In this document: in pieces, positions 21,446 to 33,310 of the stretch
Numbering within the stretch: position 1 is the first letter of the stretch
How the letters are laid out: every line of letters begins with the position of its first letter
Assembly (NCBI GenBank): GCA_022592445.1
Contig: JABYQR010000101.1
Coordinates: 1 to 64,000, forward strand
DNA length: 64,000 nt
Origin: Cytidiella melzeri
Taxonomy: Eukaryota > Basidiomycota > Agaricomycetes > Polyporales > Irpicaceae
Direction: 5' to 3'
The notes under the pieces: model-generated
The model's database searches: none
What the model was told of the DNA's origin: nothing
What the model saw: the letters and a program-made list of their open reading frames with translations, nothing else
Program-made: the position numbers and the translations under genes

Positions 21446-24440
21446 ATGCGAGAACAGCCAGTTAGCAGGCCACTGCCCAAGGTATCCAACAAACCACCAT
21501 CAGTCATTGTAATATAACTTCTCAATTGATGAGACATCATTGCATGCTGACATTGATATCAGTCCATATCATCCCAGTCGTCCGGGTCGTCTAGCTCGTC
21601 AAGCGCACCCGCCCAGCCGTTGAAGGCCACGGTCGTCATATCAGATGATGAGGATGACGAGTAAGCAGAGCATGCACTTGAGATCGCTGAATGTTAACGA
21701 GGTTTGTAGTGACCTTCCTCCGGTTCCTTATACGAAGGTAGCGGTTCCTTCACCTGAGTATTCCACGCGGTCTCACCCTTGCTACTACATTGCTTTGAAG
21801 GAACGAGGACCGCCCATCCCGATTCAGGTTCCCACAAATCGCGCTATACCTCGACCATCCCCACCGCGATCACAAGATTTGGATCACGCACATGAAACAT
21901 TAGACCTGCGCGAAGCCGACAACGCGGTCGAATACCGCATGTCCCAAGCTGAAGCCGACAAAGCCTTGCGCGACCTGATGTCGGACGTTCGCAACGATGT
22001 ACAACAGGATATCGACATGGCTGACGCTATAGTTCCGGGCTTCCGCGAGGGCATCATGTTACTGCCTCATCAAGTCGTCGGACGCAAGTGGATGGCGGAC
22101 CGCGAAAGTGGCAAGCGCACGGGAGGCATTCTAGCTGACGACATGGGGTGGGTATCTGTCACTCACACATAATTCAATTGTTAATAACAGCACAGGTTGG
22201 GGAAGACGATACAGACAATAACGCGTATAGTCGAAGGCCGCCCGCCCAAGGCTGCGCAGGAAGCTGGTTTCGCAGGGACCACTCTGTAAGTAGTTCACTA
22301 TTCGTCAGATCCGTTTGCTAACGCCCTCCCCTGTAGCGTTGTCTGTCCCGTCGCTGTTGTCACCCAGTGGAGGGAAGAAATTGCGAAGATGGCTGTCGGT
22401 CTTACGGTCATTGAGCACCACGGACCTCAGCGCGCAACAGGTAATGTCCCCTATCCACCACAGGAGAGCTTCTCTTATATTTTTGAACAGATCCCTTGAA
22501 GCTGGCAAGGGCACACGTAGTCGTGACATCGTACAATACTGTCGCCTCCGAACACGCTGCTTACATGGAGAACCCAAAGGACGAGAGTAAAGGAAAGAAG
22601 TCAAAAAAGGTCGAATCGGACTCTGAAGAAGACTCCGATAGTATGGACGACATTCGGAAGCACTTGCAAAAAAGTAAGCAGAAGCCGTCTGCCCGTGCGA
22701 GCAAAAAGAAGGACGCCCTCTTTCGTATCAAGTATTGGCGCATTGTTCTTGGTATTTACGTTCGTTTTGCACAAATTACACGTGATTGACAACGACGCAG
22801 ATGAGGCGCACAATATCAAGAACAAGACGACCAAGTCAGCTCAAGCCTGCTGCGCTCTTGAAGCAAAGTACCGATGGTGCCTGACGGGCACTCCGATGCA
22901 AAACAACGTAGACGAGCTGTACTCGCTCATCAAGTTCTTGAAGCTTCGTCCGCTCGATGATTGGGCCGAGTTCAAGACGAAGATTGCCCAGCCAATCAAG
23001 AACGGGAGGCCACAGCGAGCTATCAAGCGACTACACGCAAGCCTATCATTTTTAGCCCTGCATCTCGCTGCTCATGGTATTCTCATTGTCCAGGTCGTTC
23101 TCAGTGCATGCATGCTTAGGCGCACAAAAACTGATACCTTGAATGGCAAGGCCTTGCTGGACCTGCCGGACCGCTTGGTGAATAATGTCCACTGTGAGTT
23201 CGACGCCGAGGAGCGGGCGTTCTACGATAGTGTCCAGGAGCGTGTACAAAACAGGCTCGAGACGCTTCAACAGCAAGGAGACATGTCGAAGAACTATACT
23301 AGCATGTTGGTGTTGCTTTTGCGGCTCCGACAAGGTTAGTTATCCGTTAGTTATCTCCCGAGTATTATCTGATTGTTTCTACTCCAGCTTGTAACCACCC
23401 ATCACTCATCGCCCAAGACTACCGCAAGGACAAGGAGGCCGTAGACCCAAAGGCGGCGAAAGATGACAAGGACCTCGAGGAGGACGCAGACAGTCTTGCC
23501 GATCTCATGGGCGGCTTGGGCCTCACGGCGTCTTCGAAGCGTTGCCAGATGTGCCAGAAACCGTATGCGTTGTCAATCCGATCACCCACTTGACCTAACC
23601 CTCTCTGCAGACTCACGCCTTCGAACATGGGAACTAACTCTGACCATTGCGCACGATGTGATGAGGTTTTCGAGAAGGCTCGTCGCAAATCGATGTCTAC
23701 GAATCCGAACCTCCCACCATCTTCTGCCAAGATTAGGAAGATTCTCGAGATTCTGGAGGATATTGAAGACCGTGGAGAGGGAGAGAAGACGATTATATTC
23801 TCCCAGTTTACCTCGATGCTCGATCTCGTCGAGCCCTTCTTGAAAGCTAACTCCATCAAATATGTTCGATGTGAGTGGCCTTTTCATCATTCCTGCGTCT
23901 CTTATTGAAATGCTTAATTAGATGATGGCTCCATGACAAAGCCCCTACGAGAAGAGGCCCTTGAAAAGATCAAGACGAAGAATAGTATCCGCGTTATCCT
24001 CATTTCGTTCAAGGCTGGCAGCACAGGTAAGCGTCGCTGCTCATGATTGTGAGGGTGGACATTCAGTTTTCGCGTAGGTCTCAATTTGACGTGTTGCAAC
24101 AACGTCATTCTCGTTGATCTGTGGTGGAACCCGGCTCTGGAAGATCAAGCGTTCGATCGTGCACATCGTCTCGGCCAGAAACGCGTCGTCAACATCCATA
24201 AGCTGACAATTCCAGATACCGTTGAAGAGCGCATTCTTCAAGTAAGTGAAGACCTCACTTTTAAAGCTTTATAAGCCCTGATGTGTGGGAACGTAGCTTC
24301 AAGAGAAAAAGAGGGAGCTCGCGAAGGCAGCGCTATCGGGCGACAAGATGAAGAACTTGAAGCTTGGTGTAGACGACCTCATGGCTCTCTTCAAGCACGG
24401 CGGTGATGACCACGATGATGACGAGGACGAGGACGACTGA
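21446..24440 (+). CDS. SNF2-family ATPase, Rad5/Rad16-type
   Basis: A nuclear DNA-translocating ATPase of chromatin or repair. Thirteen exons (21446-21481, 21563-21660, 21710-22147, 22196-22285, 22337-22440, 22491-22751, 22801-23036, 23094-23334, 23388-23562, 23611-23870, 23922-24026, 24078-24241, 24297-24440) give 783 residues. Motif I (ADDMGLGKT) is near 190, motif II is DEAHNIKN near 343, followed by LTGTPMQN; the helicase C lobe holds [23 protein letters not shown] and [11 protein letters not shown] near 705. DEAH and a cysteine-bearing insert between the lobes are marks of the Rad5/16 group. Here the insert has only CxxC...CxxC (CQMC, CARC), less than a full RING. Tail: acidic ([11 protein letters not shown]). 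Intron 23037-23093 would be GC-AG; it is also open in frame, so 19 extra residues might be kept. The first exon is tentative. Confidence 0.88.
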
Positions 24441-24742
24441 TACAGACTGGTGTGCTGACACGCGGATTGTTGGTTCAACTTCCTCTTTTTTGCCATCGTG
24501 CTGTTCTTGGCTTATGTATGGTATCGCGCAGCTGCGTCGTTGTTTGCTACTATAGACACGGTGGCAAGTGTAATTGGTTTAGTAATCATACAGTAAAACA
24601 TGTCGCAAGGCATAACACTGGCAGTTCATGTACATGGCTGAACTCTAATATTGCTGCACGTGCAGCAGCGGCTCTTGCCCCCTTTCCCACCAATTCACTG
24701 TGCTGTTCATGTCTTTGCATCCCCCAGCTCACAAGCAGTATC
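24441..24742. other. Intergenic region, part of duplicated unit A
   Basis: This 302-bp stretch has no gene. Its last 100 bp, pyrimidine-rich just before the ATG, resemble the sequence before 26708, so the tandem duplication extends into the promoter. Confidence 0.5.
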
Positions 24743-26100
24743 ATGCATACCCCTGCTAGTGGTGGAAAGCTCGTGCGGCCTGGATATTATGAGATCCAGT
24801 CAGTCGCGACGAGTTTGTTCTTAAACTCCACAGAGGACCCGGTGTACAACGGATGGTGCGACGATGCCCTGCTACTGCAGAAGCAACCTAGTCGTCGTGG
24901 AAAGGTGAGGAATTCAGCTATCGCTATACTAATGGAGTCGATCTAACCCTTAGTTAAAGTGGAAGATAAGCCAGGTTGGTGGCGGCTACACGATCGAGCA
25001 GGTTCAAAGCGGGATGTACTGCGCATTGGTCCGTGTCCGATATGCGCTGAGAGAACGCTCGCACAAATGAAGAACCCATGGTACGCAGTCTGTTCTAGAT
25101 TGCTGAGCGCAGGGATAGCTGACCGGAGAAATGTCAGTTGGTCATGGGGAAAAAATTTCTTGGCCTCGAAAAGCCTAAGGATACGCCTTTATGACTCTTG
25201 AAGCCAATCGGAGACGCAAACGTAGCTGAAAAATGAAATCCAGGGCTGTACTCGCTGCAGAACAAGGTCAGCGGAACCTATGCCATTTTGGGACCCGACG
25301 AGAGGACCGAGGGTGTTGGCCAAAGAGCGACTTCAAGTTCAAAGAAGGCAATACGAGGCTGGTGCGTAGCATCTGCATTATACACCCTTGTGTCCCAGTA
25401 CTTGACGGAGGTATATCCAGTGGGAAATTGCTCACTTCGGTGATGGCTAAACTATTCGTTTACGTGGGACAAAGAAGTACTGTACGCTCGAAAACGAGAT
25501 AGTAGGCAGTTACTCCTCGATTAACATTTCGAATTTCCCCGCCGCATGGAATGTTGTTCCGAATGATAGTGCGCTGCACGTTGGCGAAGGATACTTCCAG
25601 TGCGTTTCATATTTTCCCTTGTTTGATTCGCGTTGACGAGCAGCCTCGACCGCTAGGATCTATTGGGGAAACACGAGGATGACCTAGGATCTACATGGCT
25701 ATGGCAAATCTGCTCCTGCAACTCCAGTACGTTTCCGTCAAAAGGGAAATTCTGAGGGGTTGCGCATCTAACTTCACCATTGTTGCAGATCTACCTACAG
25801 AAGCAAACCGGTTACCAAGAGTGATGACTTTTCAAGTTCATCCCCGCTTAACTTGCTGGTGAAGTCATCGCCGCAATCCGTAGCCCTGCTACTCCCTTGT
25901 ACTTTTATCATTATAGCTTCTGGTGGTCGTTCGTTAGTTGCATGTATATTATGGTGGCACACGGTTGATCGTCAATTCTCTGAATCTCTGCGCAGGCTAC
26001 ACCAACCAAGGGCAAACACACTGTGAATGCGGTAATCGACATATTTGTGGCGCGGGCCGGGACAGACCGGGTTCTGTACACGTCGCCGCGGCGGTTCTGC
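24640..26100 (+). repeat. Tandem duplication, unit A
   Basis: This unit matches 26640-28190 over the coding exons and beyond: the pyrimidine-rich leader upstream, and a downstream block (about 26020-26080: GAATGCGGT, then GTGGCGCGGGCCGGGAC) that recurs near 28130-28170. Ends are approximate because similarity fades. Confidence 0.7.
24743..25860 (+). pseudogene. Decayed copy of the beta-trefoil-like gene
   Basis: The first exon (24743-24904, LVRPGYYEIQSVATSLFLNS) and the WKISQVGGGYTIEQVQSGMY stretch match the copy at 26708. At about 25028 roughly 160 bp present in the other copy are missing, joining GCGCATTG straight to GTCCGTGTCCG. The following frame then meets a stop (GCGCTGAGAG, where the intact copy has GCTGGGAG). 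Further small indels break the rest, though LYSLQNK, AWNVVPND and the terminal CCCCGCTTAA stretch are still recognisable. I read it as a pseudogene from a tandem duplication. Confidence 0.8.
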
Positions 26101-26707
26101 TGTCGAATGTTCACTTCTTGTAGGTAAATCCCCGACCATGCATTGTGCAACTAAAGCTCGGTCCCAGACTCCTAGACGGATTTTCCTCACGAGGAAAGAA
26201 ACGAGACAAAGACGAGAAGACCTTGCAACTGTGGAGACAAGATAAATCAAAGCGTAGTAGTACAGCAGTAGGTGCCTATTCGAATACGTCTCATCCTACA
26301 CGGCAATCCGTTTGCCTCCAACTTTCACGGTAATTGATTGCGGAATTATCTAGACCCAAACCCCCTGGCCGGGCCCTCAGTTGCGAATACAAACACGAAT
26401 ATGCTTCCGCTATGACGCACAGTACGACTAACGAAGGTCATGCGCGCAGACATTTGTAGGTGGGCTTACCTATAGGAGCCTAGGAGGTGGTCATCTGCAC
26501 ACTACGCAAAGGAGAGTCCCCTGTATACAGATGCTTTATGAGACCTGGGTGGCTATGTTGATGAGAATAGTGACGGTCATTTGCCCTCCCCACACCGATT
26601 TGCAGCTTTTCTATCGATATCGCTGTCTCGCTGGACGGACCTGCGGCTCCCCACCCCCAACCCCTGACAACTCCATTTGCTGCTTGCCTCTCCGTACTCC
26701 CCAAGTT
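25861..26707. other. Spacer between the two duplicated copies
   Basis: No gene is supported. The start belongs to duplicated unit A (a weak open frame reading VIDIFVARAGTDRVL, paralleled by VIDAFVARTGTARAI near 28140). The middle, about 26100-26640, is unique within this window. The last 60 bp are the leader of unit B. Confidence 0.5.
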
Positions 26708-28190
26708 ATGCATGCCTCTGGTCCCTCTAACACCAAACTTGTGCGGCCTGGGGTCTATGAGATCCAGTCAGCTGCGACGAGGCTGTTTTTGAACTCCACA
26801 GAGAAATCGGTTTACAACGGATGGTGCGACGATGCCCTGACATTGCAAAAGCAGCCCAATCGTTGTGGAAAAGTGAGTTATCTGGCTACAGCCCTATTCA
26901 CACTTGAACTGAGCGCGTTCATCCTGCAGTGGAAGATAAACCAGGTTGGTGGCGGCTACACAATTGAGCAGGTTCAAAGCGGGATGTACTGCGCATTGGC
27001 CGACGCCGAACAGTTCGTGTATCAGCCAGTCGTCTTGAGCAGTGTCCCTACTGTCTGGACTGTGGAGTATGTCGATAATGCTATTGATAAAGTTCGGTAC
27101 GTTCACAAAGTGATGAGAAAGCTCATACTTTGTCTCATTTGGTCGGACACAGTATTATATGGTCCGTGTCCGATATGTGCTGGGAGAACGCTCGCAAAAA
27201 TGCAGAAACCACGGTAGGCACTTCGTTCTCGTCTGCGACGCGCAGGGGCAGCTAACATGAGTAATGGGACGAAGTTGGTCATGGGGAAACACGATAGTGA
27301 GCTCGAAGAAAAGCCCAAGGATACGTTCGTATGGCGTCTGAAGCCCGTCGGAGAAGCAAACTCAACTGGCAGACTAGAGCCAGGGCTGTACTCGCTGCAG
27401 AACAAGGCCAGCAGAACCTACGTTATGATGGCGCCGGACGAGAAAACCATAGGATGTTGGCCAGAAAGTGACTTTAAATCAAGCAACACGAGGCTGGTGC
27501 GTATCATCTGCATTCCGCATTCCTGTTCTGTAGCTCTTATCTGGAGCGTTATTTAGTGGGAAATCACTCCCTTGGGTGACGGCTATGCAATCCGTCTACA
27601 TGGCACAGATAAGTACTGTACGCTCGAAGAGAATATGTCTTCGGTCAATGTTTTGGATAAATTCCCCGCCGCATGGAATATTGTGCCGAACCATTGCGCG
27701 CTGCACTCTGGCGAAGGGTATTTTCAGTGCGTGCCCATTGATATTACCTTTTTTTGCGCTCACGAAAAGTCGTCGACCACTAGAGTTTACTGGGGAACCA
27801 CGAAATTGACTTGGGATCTACCGAGCAATGGCAAATGTGCTCCTGGTACTCCTGTATGTCTTCGTCAATTTGAGGCCTCTCATGCATTGCTCATCTGTCT
27901 TTATGAATATTTTAGATTTCCCTACAGAAGCATAGCAGTTACGTAGAGTGCAGACTTTTCAAGTTTACCCCCGCTTAACTGCCAAGGAAGTCATTGGTGC
28001 CACTAGAGCCCGTTGAACGCCGATGTTTATCGCGTACCCCGGCTACTCCGTTGTATTGGTCTCATCATAGATCTTGGTCGTTACTTGTCAATTCCATCCA
28101 TAGAATAGTGTCCACGTCGACAAAGTCTGAATGCGGTGATTGATGCATTCGTGGCGCGGACCGGGACGGCCCGGGCCATCGTTGCGCACG
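26640..28190 (+). repeat. Tandem duplication, unit B
   Basis: The better preserved copy of the unit also seen at 24640-26100, in direct orientation. It contains the gene at 26708-27978 and the shared GC-rich block near 28130-28170. Confidence 0.7.
26708..27978 (+). CDS. Probable beta-trefoil (ricin B-like) protein, intact copy
   Basis: Exons with firm junctions: 26708-26872, 26930-27096, 27497-side exon ending 27496, 27557-27726, 27784-27853, 27916-27978. The protein repeats a pattern of short strands around LxPGxYxxQ...LxxNS/TY..., such as VRPGVYEIQSAATRLFLNS, LEPGLYSLQNKASRTYV and LGDGYAIRLHGTDKYCTLE. This suggests two or three beta-trefoil units of the kind found in fungal lectins and protease inhibitors; the family call is inference. 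There is no signal peptide, so a cytosolic defence-type role is possible. The centre is unresolved: exon 3 (27153-27213) and the next exon (from 27246 or 27262) do not join in phase with ordinary signals, so this copy may carry a small lesion or an unusual splice. Confidence 0.6.
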
Positions 28191-28528
28191 TACTGACGGC
28201 AGCCTGCGATTCTCTTCGCGATAGCTATAGTGAAGTGATGACCTGCCTCCACATCTCGCAATCAGACCACACTAGCTTGTTATACTCTGGCATCAGCCCA
28301 CGTTAAGTGAGTACACTGCCCGCTCGATGGCTTGCAAACAGCCACTAGTAATACCGGAGTCGCAAACCCTAACAATGTCAGGGAGCTTGGACAACAAGAC
28401 GTGAGTGTGCCATATGCATTTCTTGACATCAATCCAGGGACTACCTGTGCTGCGGCCTACACCTCCTGACCATATTGAACAGGATCTCGTTAATGTCATG
28501 CCGAAACAATATACGGACGCAACGAGCA
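27979..28528. other. Intergenic region
   Basis: This holds the 3' flank of the trefoil gene, including the duplicated GC-rich block, and then unique sequence up to the stop of the minus-strand gene. Nothing else was recognised. Confidence 0.5.
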
Positions 28529-29079
28529 TCAGCGTCCGACGATGGGTGCCTTATGTACCATATCCGACTCGGACCGTAAGATGAGGTCCTCTGCACGACC
28601 ACAAAGTTGATTTTTGCTATGCAGGTAGCGACGTTGATGATGTGAAAGACAAAGGTCGTATCCGACGAATACGGCGCATCTCTCAGCTACAGCGCCGACC
28701 TGTCCATCGTGAGAGATGCTCAGTTGTGAACAGGAAAAGATGACCAAATGCTATACCCTGTGTACATCCGCAATCACAGCGAGGCGTGTACCCGCGTTGT
28801 TGTGAAGCTTGCGCGCTATCACTTCTCGAGCGACTTCAGGTACAGCACGGTAGCTGCGAAGAATATCAATGTGGCCTTTAGGACTAGTTTTCGAGATAGT
28901 CGAGAATAGCTGCGAACGGCAAGAGGTTAGGGACAAATGGTCTGACGCTCAAAATAAAGCAAAATATGCGATCGGCAAAAGCCGTACTGTATCTGAAAGC
29001 GCTAGAGTGCATGTTAAATACCTTGCACATCGTCCTCCACGACGATGATCCTCACATCCCCTAAAATCCTTGCCGCCAT
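28529..29079 (-). CDS. Small unknown protein (tentative)
   Basis: Three exons (29079-29022, 28947-28757, 28699-28529) join in phase with GT-AG introns of 74 and 57 nt to give 139 residues. It starts MAARILGDVRIIVVEDDVQ and runs through IDILRSYRAVPEVAREVIARKLHNN and LAVIADVHRVGAVAERC. I recognise no family. Support is that three junctions close in frame and the composition is protein-like. Against it, the start lies only 44 bp from the start of the divergent Est1-like gene, leaving little room for promoters, and the last exon looks less protein-like than the first two. Confidence 0.35.
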
Positions 29080-29123
29080 CTCGCAGGGATAATGAGTCGT
29101 CTCTGTACGCCTGACTGAAGAAG

Positions 29124-32100
29124 ATGACGGACCCAGCTGCGTATATTGCCAAGTACGTGCCCACCCGAACCGTATTGGCCCTTCTGACCATCGACCGCGA
29201 TTTCAGGGAGGCAAAAAGCCTCCACCAGGGCTTGAAAGAGTCCCTCAAGACTCGCGACGTTGCGGACAGAGAAGTTGACATACAGAGGAAGAAGTGCGTT
29301 CACTACTGTGCATCACACACCTACTCCTGCAGCTGATCCGATCGGCAGTCTGCGCCGCCAGTACCTCCGCCTCCTCTTCGTCCATCCGTATGCGAGAGAA
29401 TCCAAGGACGCGGAAAATCATCTATGGATGCAAACATCTTACTCACTCATCTCCATCTACAAGCAGCGGATAACTGCTCTTGACCGTGCCATTCACAATC
29501 CTCCTCGACAGGGTGCGCAACAGCAGCAACCCTCGCGTGCCGTCGAGTACCGTAAACTTCTCCAGCGATTTCGTCAATTTCTCTCTGAGGAAGAAAAGTT
29601 CTGGACGCAACTCGTCCTACGATTTCGTCGCCACTTCGCTCTTGATGAGTCTCAGCCTGCCCTCACTGCTCTGGGCATAGTGCCAGAGGAAGACCCCGTG
29701 CCTTCAGCAGACGGTACGCCCCGGCGCAATCAATTCCAATTTCCACCGGAATCAGATACAGGCAGTCCAGTTTCCTCTGCCGTGATTCCTACGAACCAAG
29801 CCCAGCGCGAGGCTCGGATAGCTATTATCAGCAAAGCGCTGATTTGTTTGGGCGACATTGCGCGCTACAAGGAACTATACAACGAAGCCGGTGGACGCCC
29901 TCGCGCTGGACATGAGGATGGTCCTCCTGCCGCTACCTCAACAGCTAGGGGCGGACGGGGTAGGAGGGGAGGAGGACCCACGCAAGCAACAGGCTTTATG
30001 ACTCTCCCTCGCCTGAGAAACTATGATCGAGCTCAATCTTGTTACGAACAGGCACGTCTACTCCTTCCCTTCGACGGGAACCCTTCCCATCAACTTGCAA
30101 TACTTGCCTCGTATCAAAAGGACATCTTCGGCTCTCTCGTTCACTACTACCGTGCTCTGTGTGTGCGGACGCCTTACGAGACAGCGTCAGAAAATTTGGG
30201 AACAGTACTGAATAAGGCGCTCGAGCAGTACAAGGCAAAGGGTCTCATTAGGGACAAGGAGAAACAGGCGGAGACCGCTAATGGTGCACCGGCCGTTCCT
30301 CGGTTGAGAGTAGAGGCGTTTAAGGAGAAGGTGGTTGTATTGCACTCTATGTGGGCAATGAATCTCGACGAGTACGTAATCTGTTTGACGAGGACAACCG
30401 TTTGTTGACATGATCAAAGATCGAAAGAAATGGGGGAGAAGGTGGTTGAAGACTTTGCCGGCCTTGTTGCAGATCGCATTCTGCCAATTGACATGATATC
30501 GAAAGTTGTCATACTGCTCCAAGGCGCGCTATGGAAACACCGTATGCTCCGTCGTCCGGCTAGTGGGGAGAAGCGCAGCGCAAGGTTGTCGGCGACAGAG
30601 TCGCAGATCGTAACTCATTTGGTCGCCACGCACAGAGTTCTCTTGCAGAACGGATCTGTGGAACTCACCGAATCTCCACCGGAAGATGCTGCAGAGCATG
30701 ACCTGGCACAACGTATCACCGCTACTTTTCGTCGGACACTACCTGCGCTTCGTATGGCGGGAAAATGGCTGCGATCGAATACGAGATACATCTCACAAGG
30801 TCGCAAGACTACCGCAGGCAACCAGGACGACGCCGCTGGTGGAAAGGAAGCAGGGAAAGGGAGGGATAAGCGCAGCGCTCATTCTTCTCCCATAGTCGTC
30901 GGTCACCTGGGAGAATTCTGGTCTGAATATGTCCGATTTTGCGACACGCTCATACATGCCTTTCCTGTGGCACTACTTCCAGAGTTGAAGACACAGCTGG
31001 AGGAGGACGTTGAAATGGCTGGGTTCCTGCCTCTCCGGAAGTATATGTATGGAAGTGACGGGAAGCCTCCAGGATCGAGACGCACCTCGACGGACACTCA
31101 AGAGGAAGGTGGCAACATTAGTGCACGTCAATCTCCTCAGGACCGACCAGTGGGTCGGGACCAGGTACACCCTAACGAAGAGCAGCTGATGAGAATCTCT
31201 GATATTCTATTGGACGCGCGAGCGGTTGCAGACGATGAGGTATGAACAACTACTCTAGGTCTCGTAAAACTTCATTCACATACGCTAACCTACTTATTAA
31301 GAATACTCCGATGGTTTTTGACAGAGGGTCATTCGTGGCTAAAGACTTGCAGATTCACGGCGCGCCACAGGTTGACCCCATGAACGGCAACCGCGCACTC
31401 TTCCCGAACTACGTTCAGGCGACAGTTCCCACATTAAAACTTTCTACCAACTTGCTTGCACAATCCGAGCCTGAAGATGACAATGTCTCGCTGATGACAC
31501 GTACTGACGACGACCCTGTTGGCGATGCCTTCAAACGTGTTATCGATGGTTCAGACGATGGTTGCACAGAGGACGAAGAGGACCAGATTGTGTGGCAGCC
31601 GAGGTACGCGCATTTTATGTGAGCGTATCAGCTTAATTCTTATCAGCACTGCAGTTCTCGCCTCTCCCCTGAGCTGGATCCTATCTTTAATGCAATACCG
31701 ACGACTCCACCCACGATGAGCCCGATAGGTACTGGCGCTGGCTTAAGCCCTCACATGGTGGATCAGCTGTCTCCCATTTTCAAACATATGGACCTCGAGA
31801 GGTCGCCTGCGATGGCTACACCAACAATTGTGCCGCCTACAACAGCGGAAGATCTACTGAACAGTTTCACCCGTTCACCTGGGCGCCCTCAGCATACGCG
31901 AGGTCCATCTCTTCCTGCTGTAAATGTGCTACTTCCAGGCAACTCTATTTGGTCTCCTACTGCAGCTACCTCTACCACCCCTTATGCCAGAGGTAATATC
32001 GGCCTCGGGAATGGCTTGTCATATGCTTCACACGTTTCGCCGCCTTTGGCATCAACTCTCCCCTCTCCTCAAAATGTAGCTCCCTCGTCTCAGTTGTGGC

Positions 32101-32534
32101 AGCCTGGGTTACCGGCAGCGAACACTCCCACTGGCTATCCCAACGTTTCTCTGACGAATTCTTTCACACTGCAACAGCCCTTGAACGGCTTGCATCAGCG
32201 GATGCCCTCCCAGCCCCTTGCCTCACTGCCACCTACGGTGCCCTCGCCTTTGCTTCTTCAAAGACAGTCTGAATTTATGAGCCCCTCGCTTCATAGGCCA
32301 TCTGCCTCGAACGGACATTCCAATCTTGCTGGTAGCGGTTTGTTGGCTCGTCTACCACCTGCAGGTTATGCAGGTCCCTACTCTGCAGGCCCGGCGTCGA
32401 ATTTACACTACCGCCAGCCACAGGCTGACTATTACGACACCGGTCCCTCTTCACAGCAGCTGAGGAGGGAGCAACGTTTTCACTCTCCCTTCCCGACGTC
32501 GTCGCTCTCAAACATCTGGGGCAGCCCCGGTTAA
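29124..32534 (+). CDS. Est1/Smg7-family protein (14-3-3-like and TPR domain)
   Basis: Est1 proteins recruit telomerase; the related Smg5-7 proteins act in nonsense-mediated mRNA decay. Exons 29124-29293, 29349-30371, 30420-31239, 31302-31603 and 31655-32534 give 1,064 residues. The N-terminal region carries the family signature (LRRQYLRLLFVHPYA, then ENHLWMQTSYSLISIYKQRI), and the helical repeat core reads ALICLGDIARYKELYNE, RAQSCYEQARLLLPF and NPSHQLAILASYQKDIFGS. The C-terminal 400 residues or so are Ser/Pro/Thr-rich and disordered; no PIN domain is seen, which fits Est1/Smg7 rather than Smg6. Whether it serves telomeres or RNA decay cannot be settled from sequence. Confidence 0.9.
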
Positions 32535-33310
32535 GCTCAGTCGAACTGTTATGCAATGGACCACTAGCATTCCAGGCTAACGCTCGAATTGCGGGACGAA
32601 ATTTTGCGAGCTCGATGATCTTCGGACGAAGGACAGAGCCGTCTGCGCGATCTGTCTCCTCCCGCAAATAGATGTCGTCTCGCCTCTGTAGCGAGGATGT
32701 CAGGGGAGAGGTAGGGCTCAGTGCCTTTTCCCATTCTCATGGACTCTCAACTTCGTCTCGCAGCTACTCTTATCTATTTGTGAGCATCTGAGCCTGGAGC
32801 GTGTTTGCTGTTACTGTGTTCCGCAGGGTAGAATACTGGCTACTTCCATCTGCTATTGTAGCAAGCTCGAGCTATCGTATCGCTGTCCGCGCTGGGTCTG
32901 CATGAAGCTCACCTTAGCCTCCCAAGTCTCTCTCCCTCAGACCTACTGAAACGAATCACGAATCTGCAATGTGAATGTGTTCCGCGGCTGCTCTCGTATG
33001 GATTTATGTCGTCGTACCCTTTGTTGTTGCCTTCAACCAGCAGTTTTTATCTACCTTCAAGGTATAGCTTGCGTTAATATGAACGCGGAGGGACATTGTG
33101 CAACGCACATAACTTAGAATCCGGATGTAGTCGGTGTGCCGGTACCGCGAAACGTCCAGCCGAGGAACGATCACGTGAGGCAATAACGCGTTCGCGTTGA
33201 TTGCTTTTGGCGCTCAAGTTGAACAGCTCATTGGCTTTTCATTCCTACTATACGACGCGGATTACCGACAAGCTCATCTTGAAGCTCCAATGCTCTAATC
33301 TGTATCTGTT
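32535..33310. other. Intergenic region
   Basis: 776 bp between two genes on the same strand with no credible ORF. It must contain the Est1-like 3' end and the promoter of the PH-domain gene. Confidence 0.55.
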
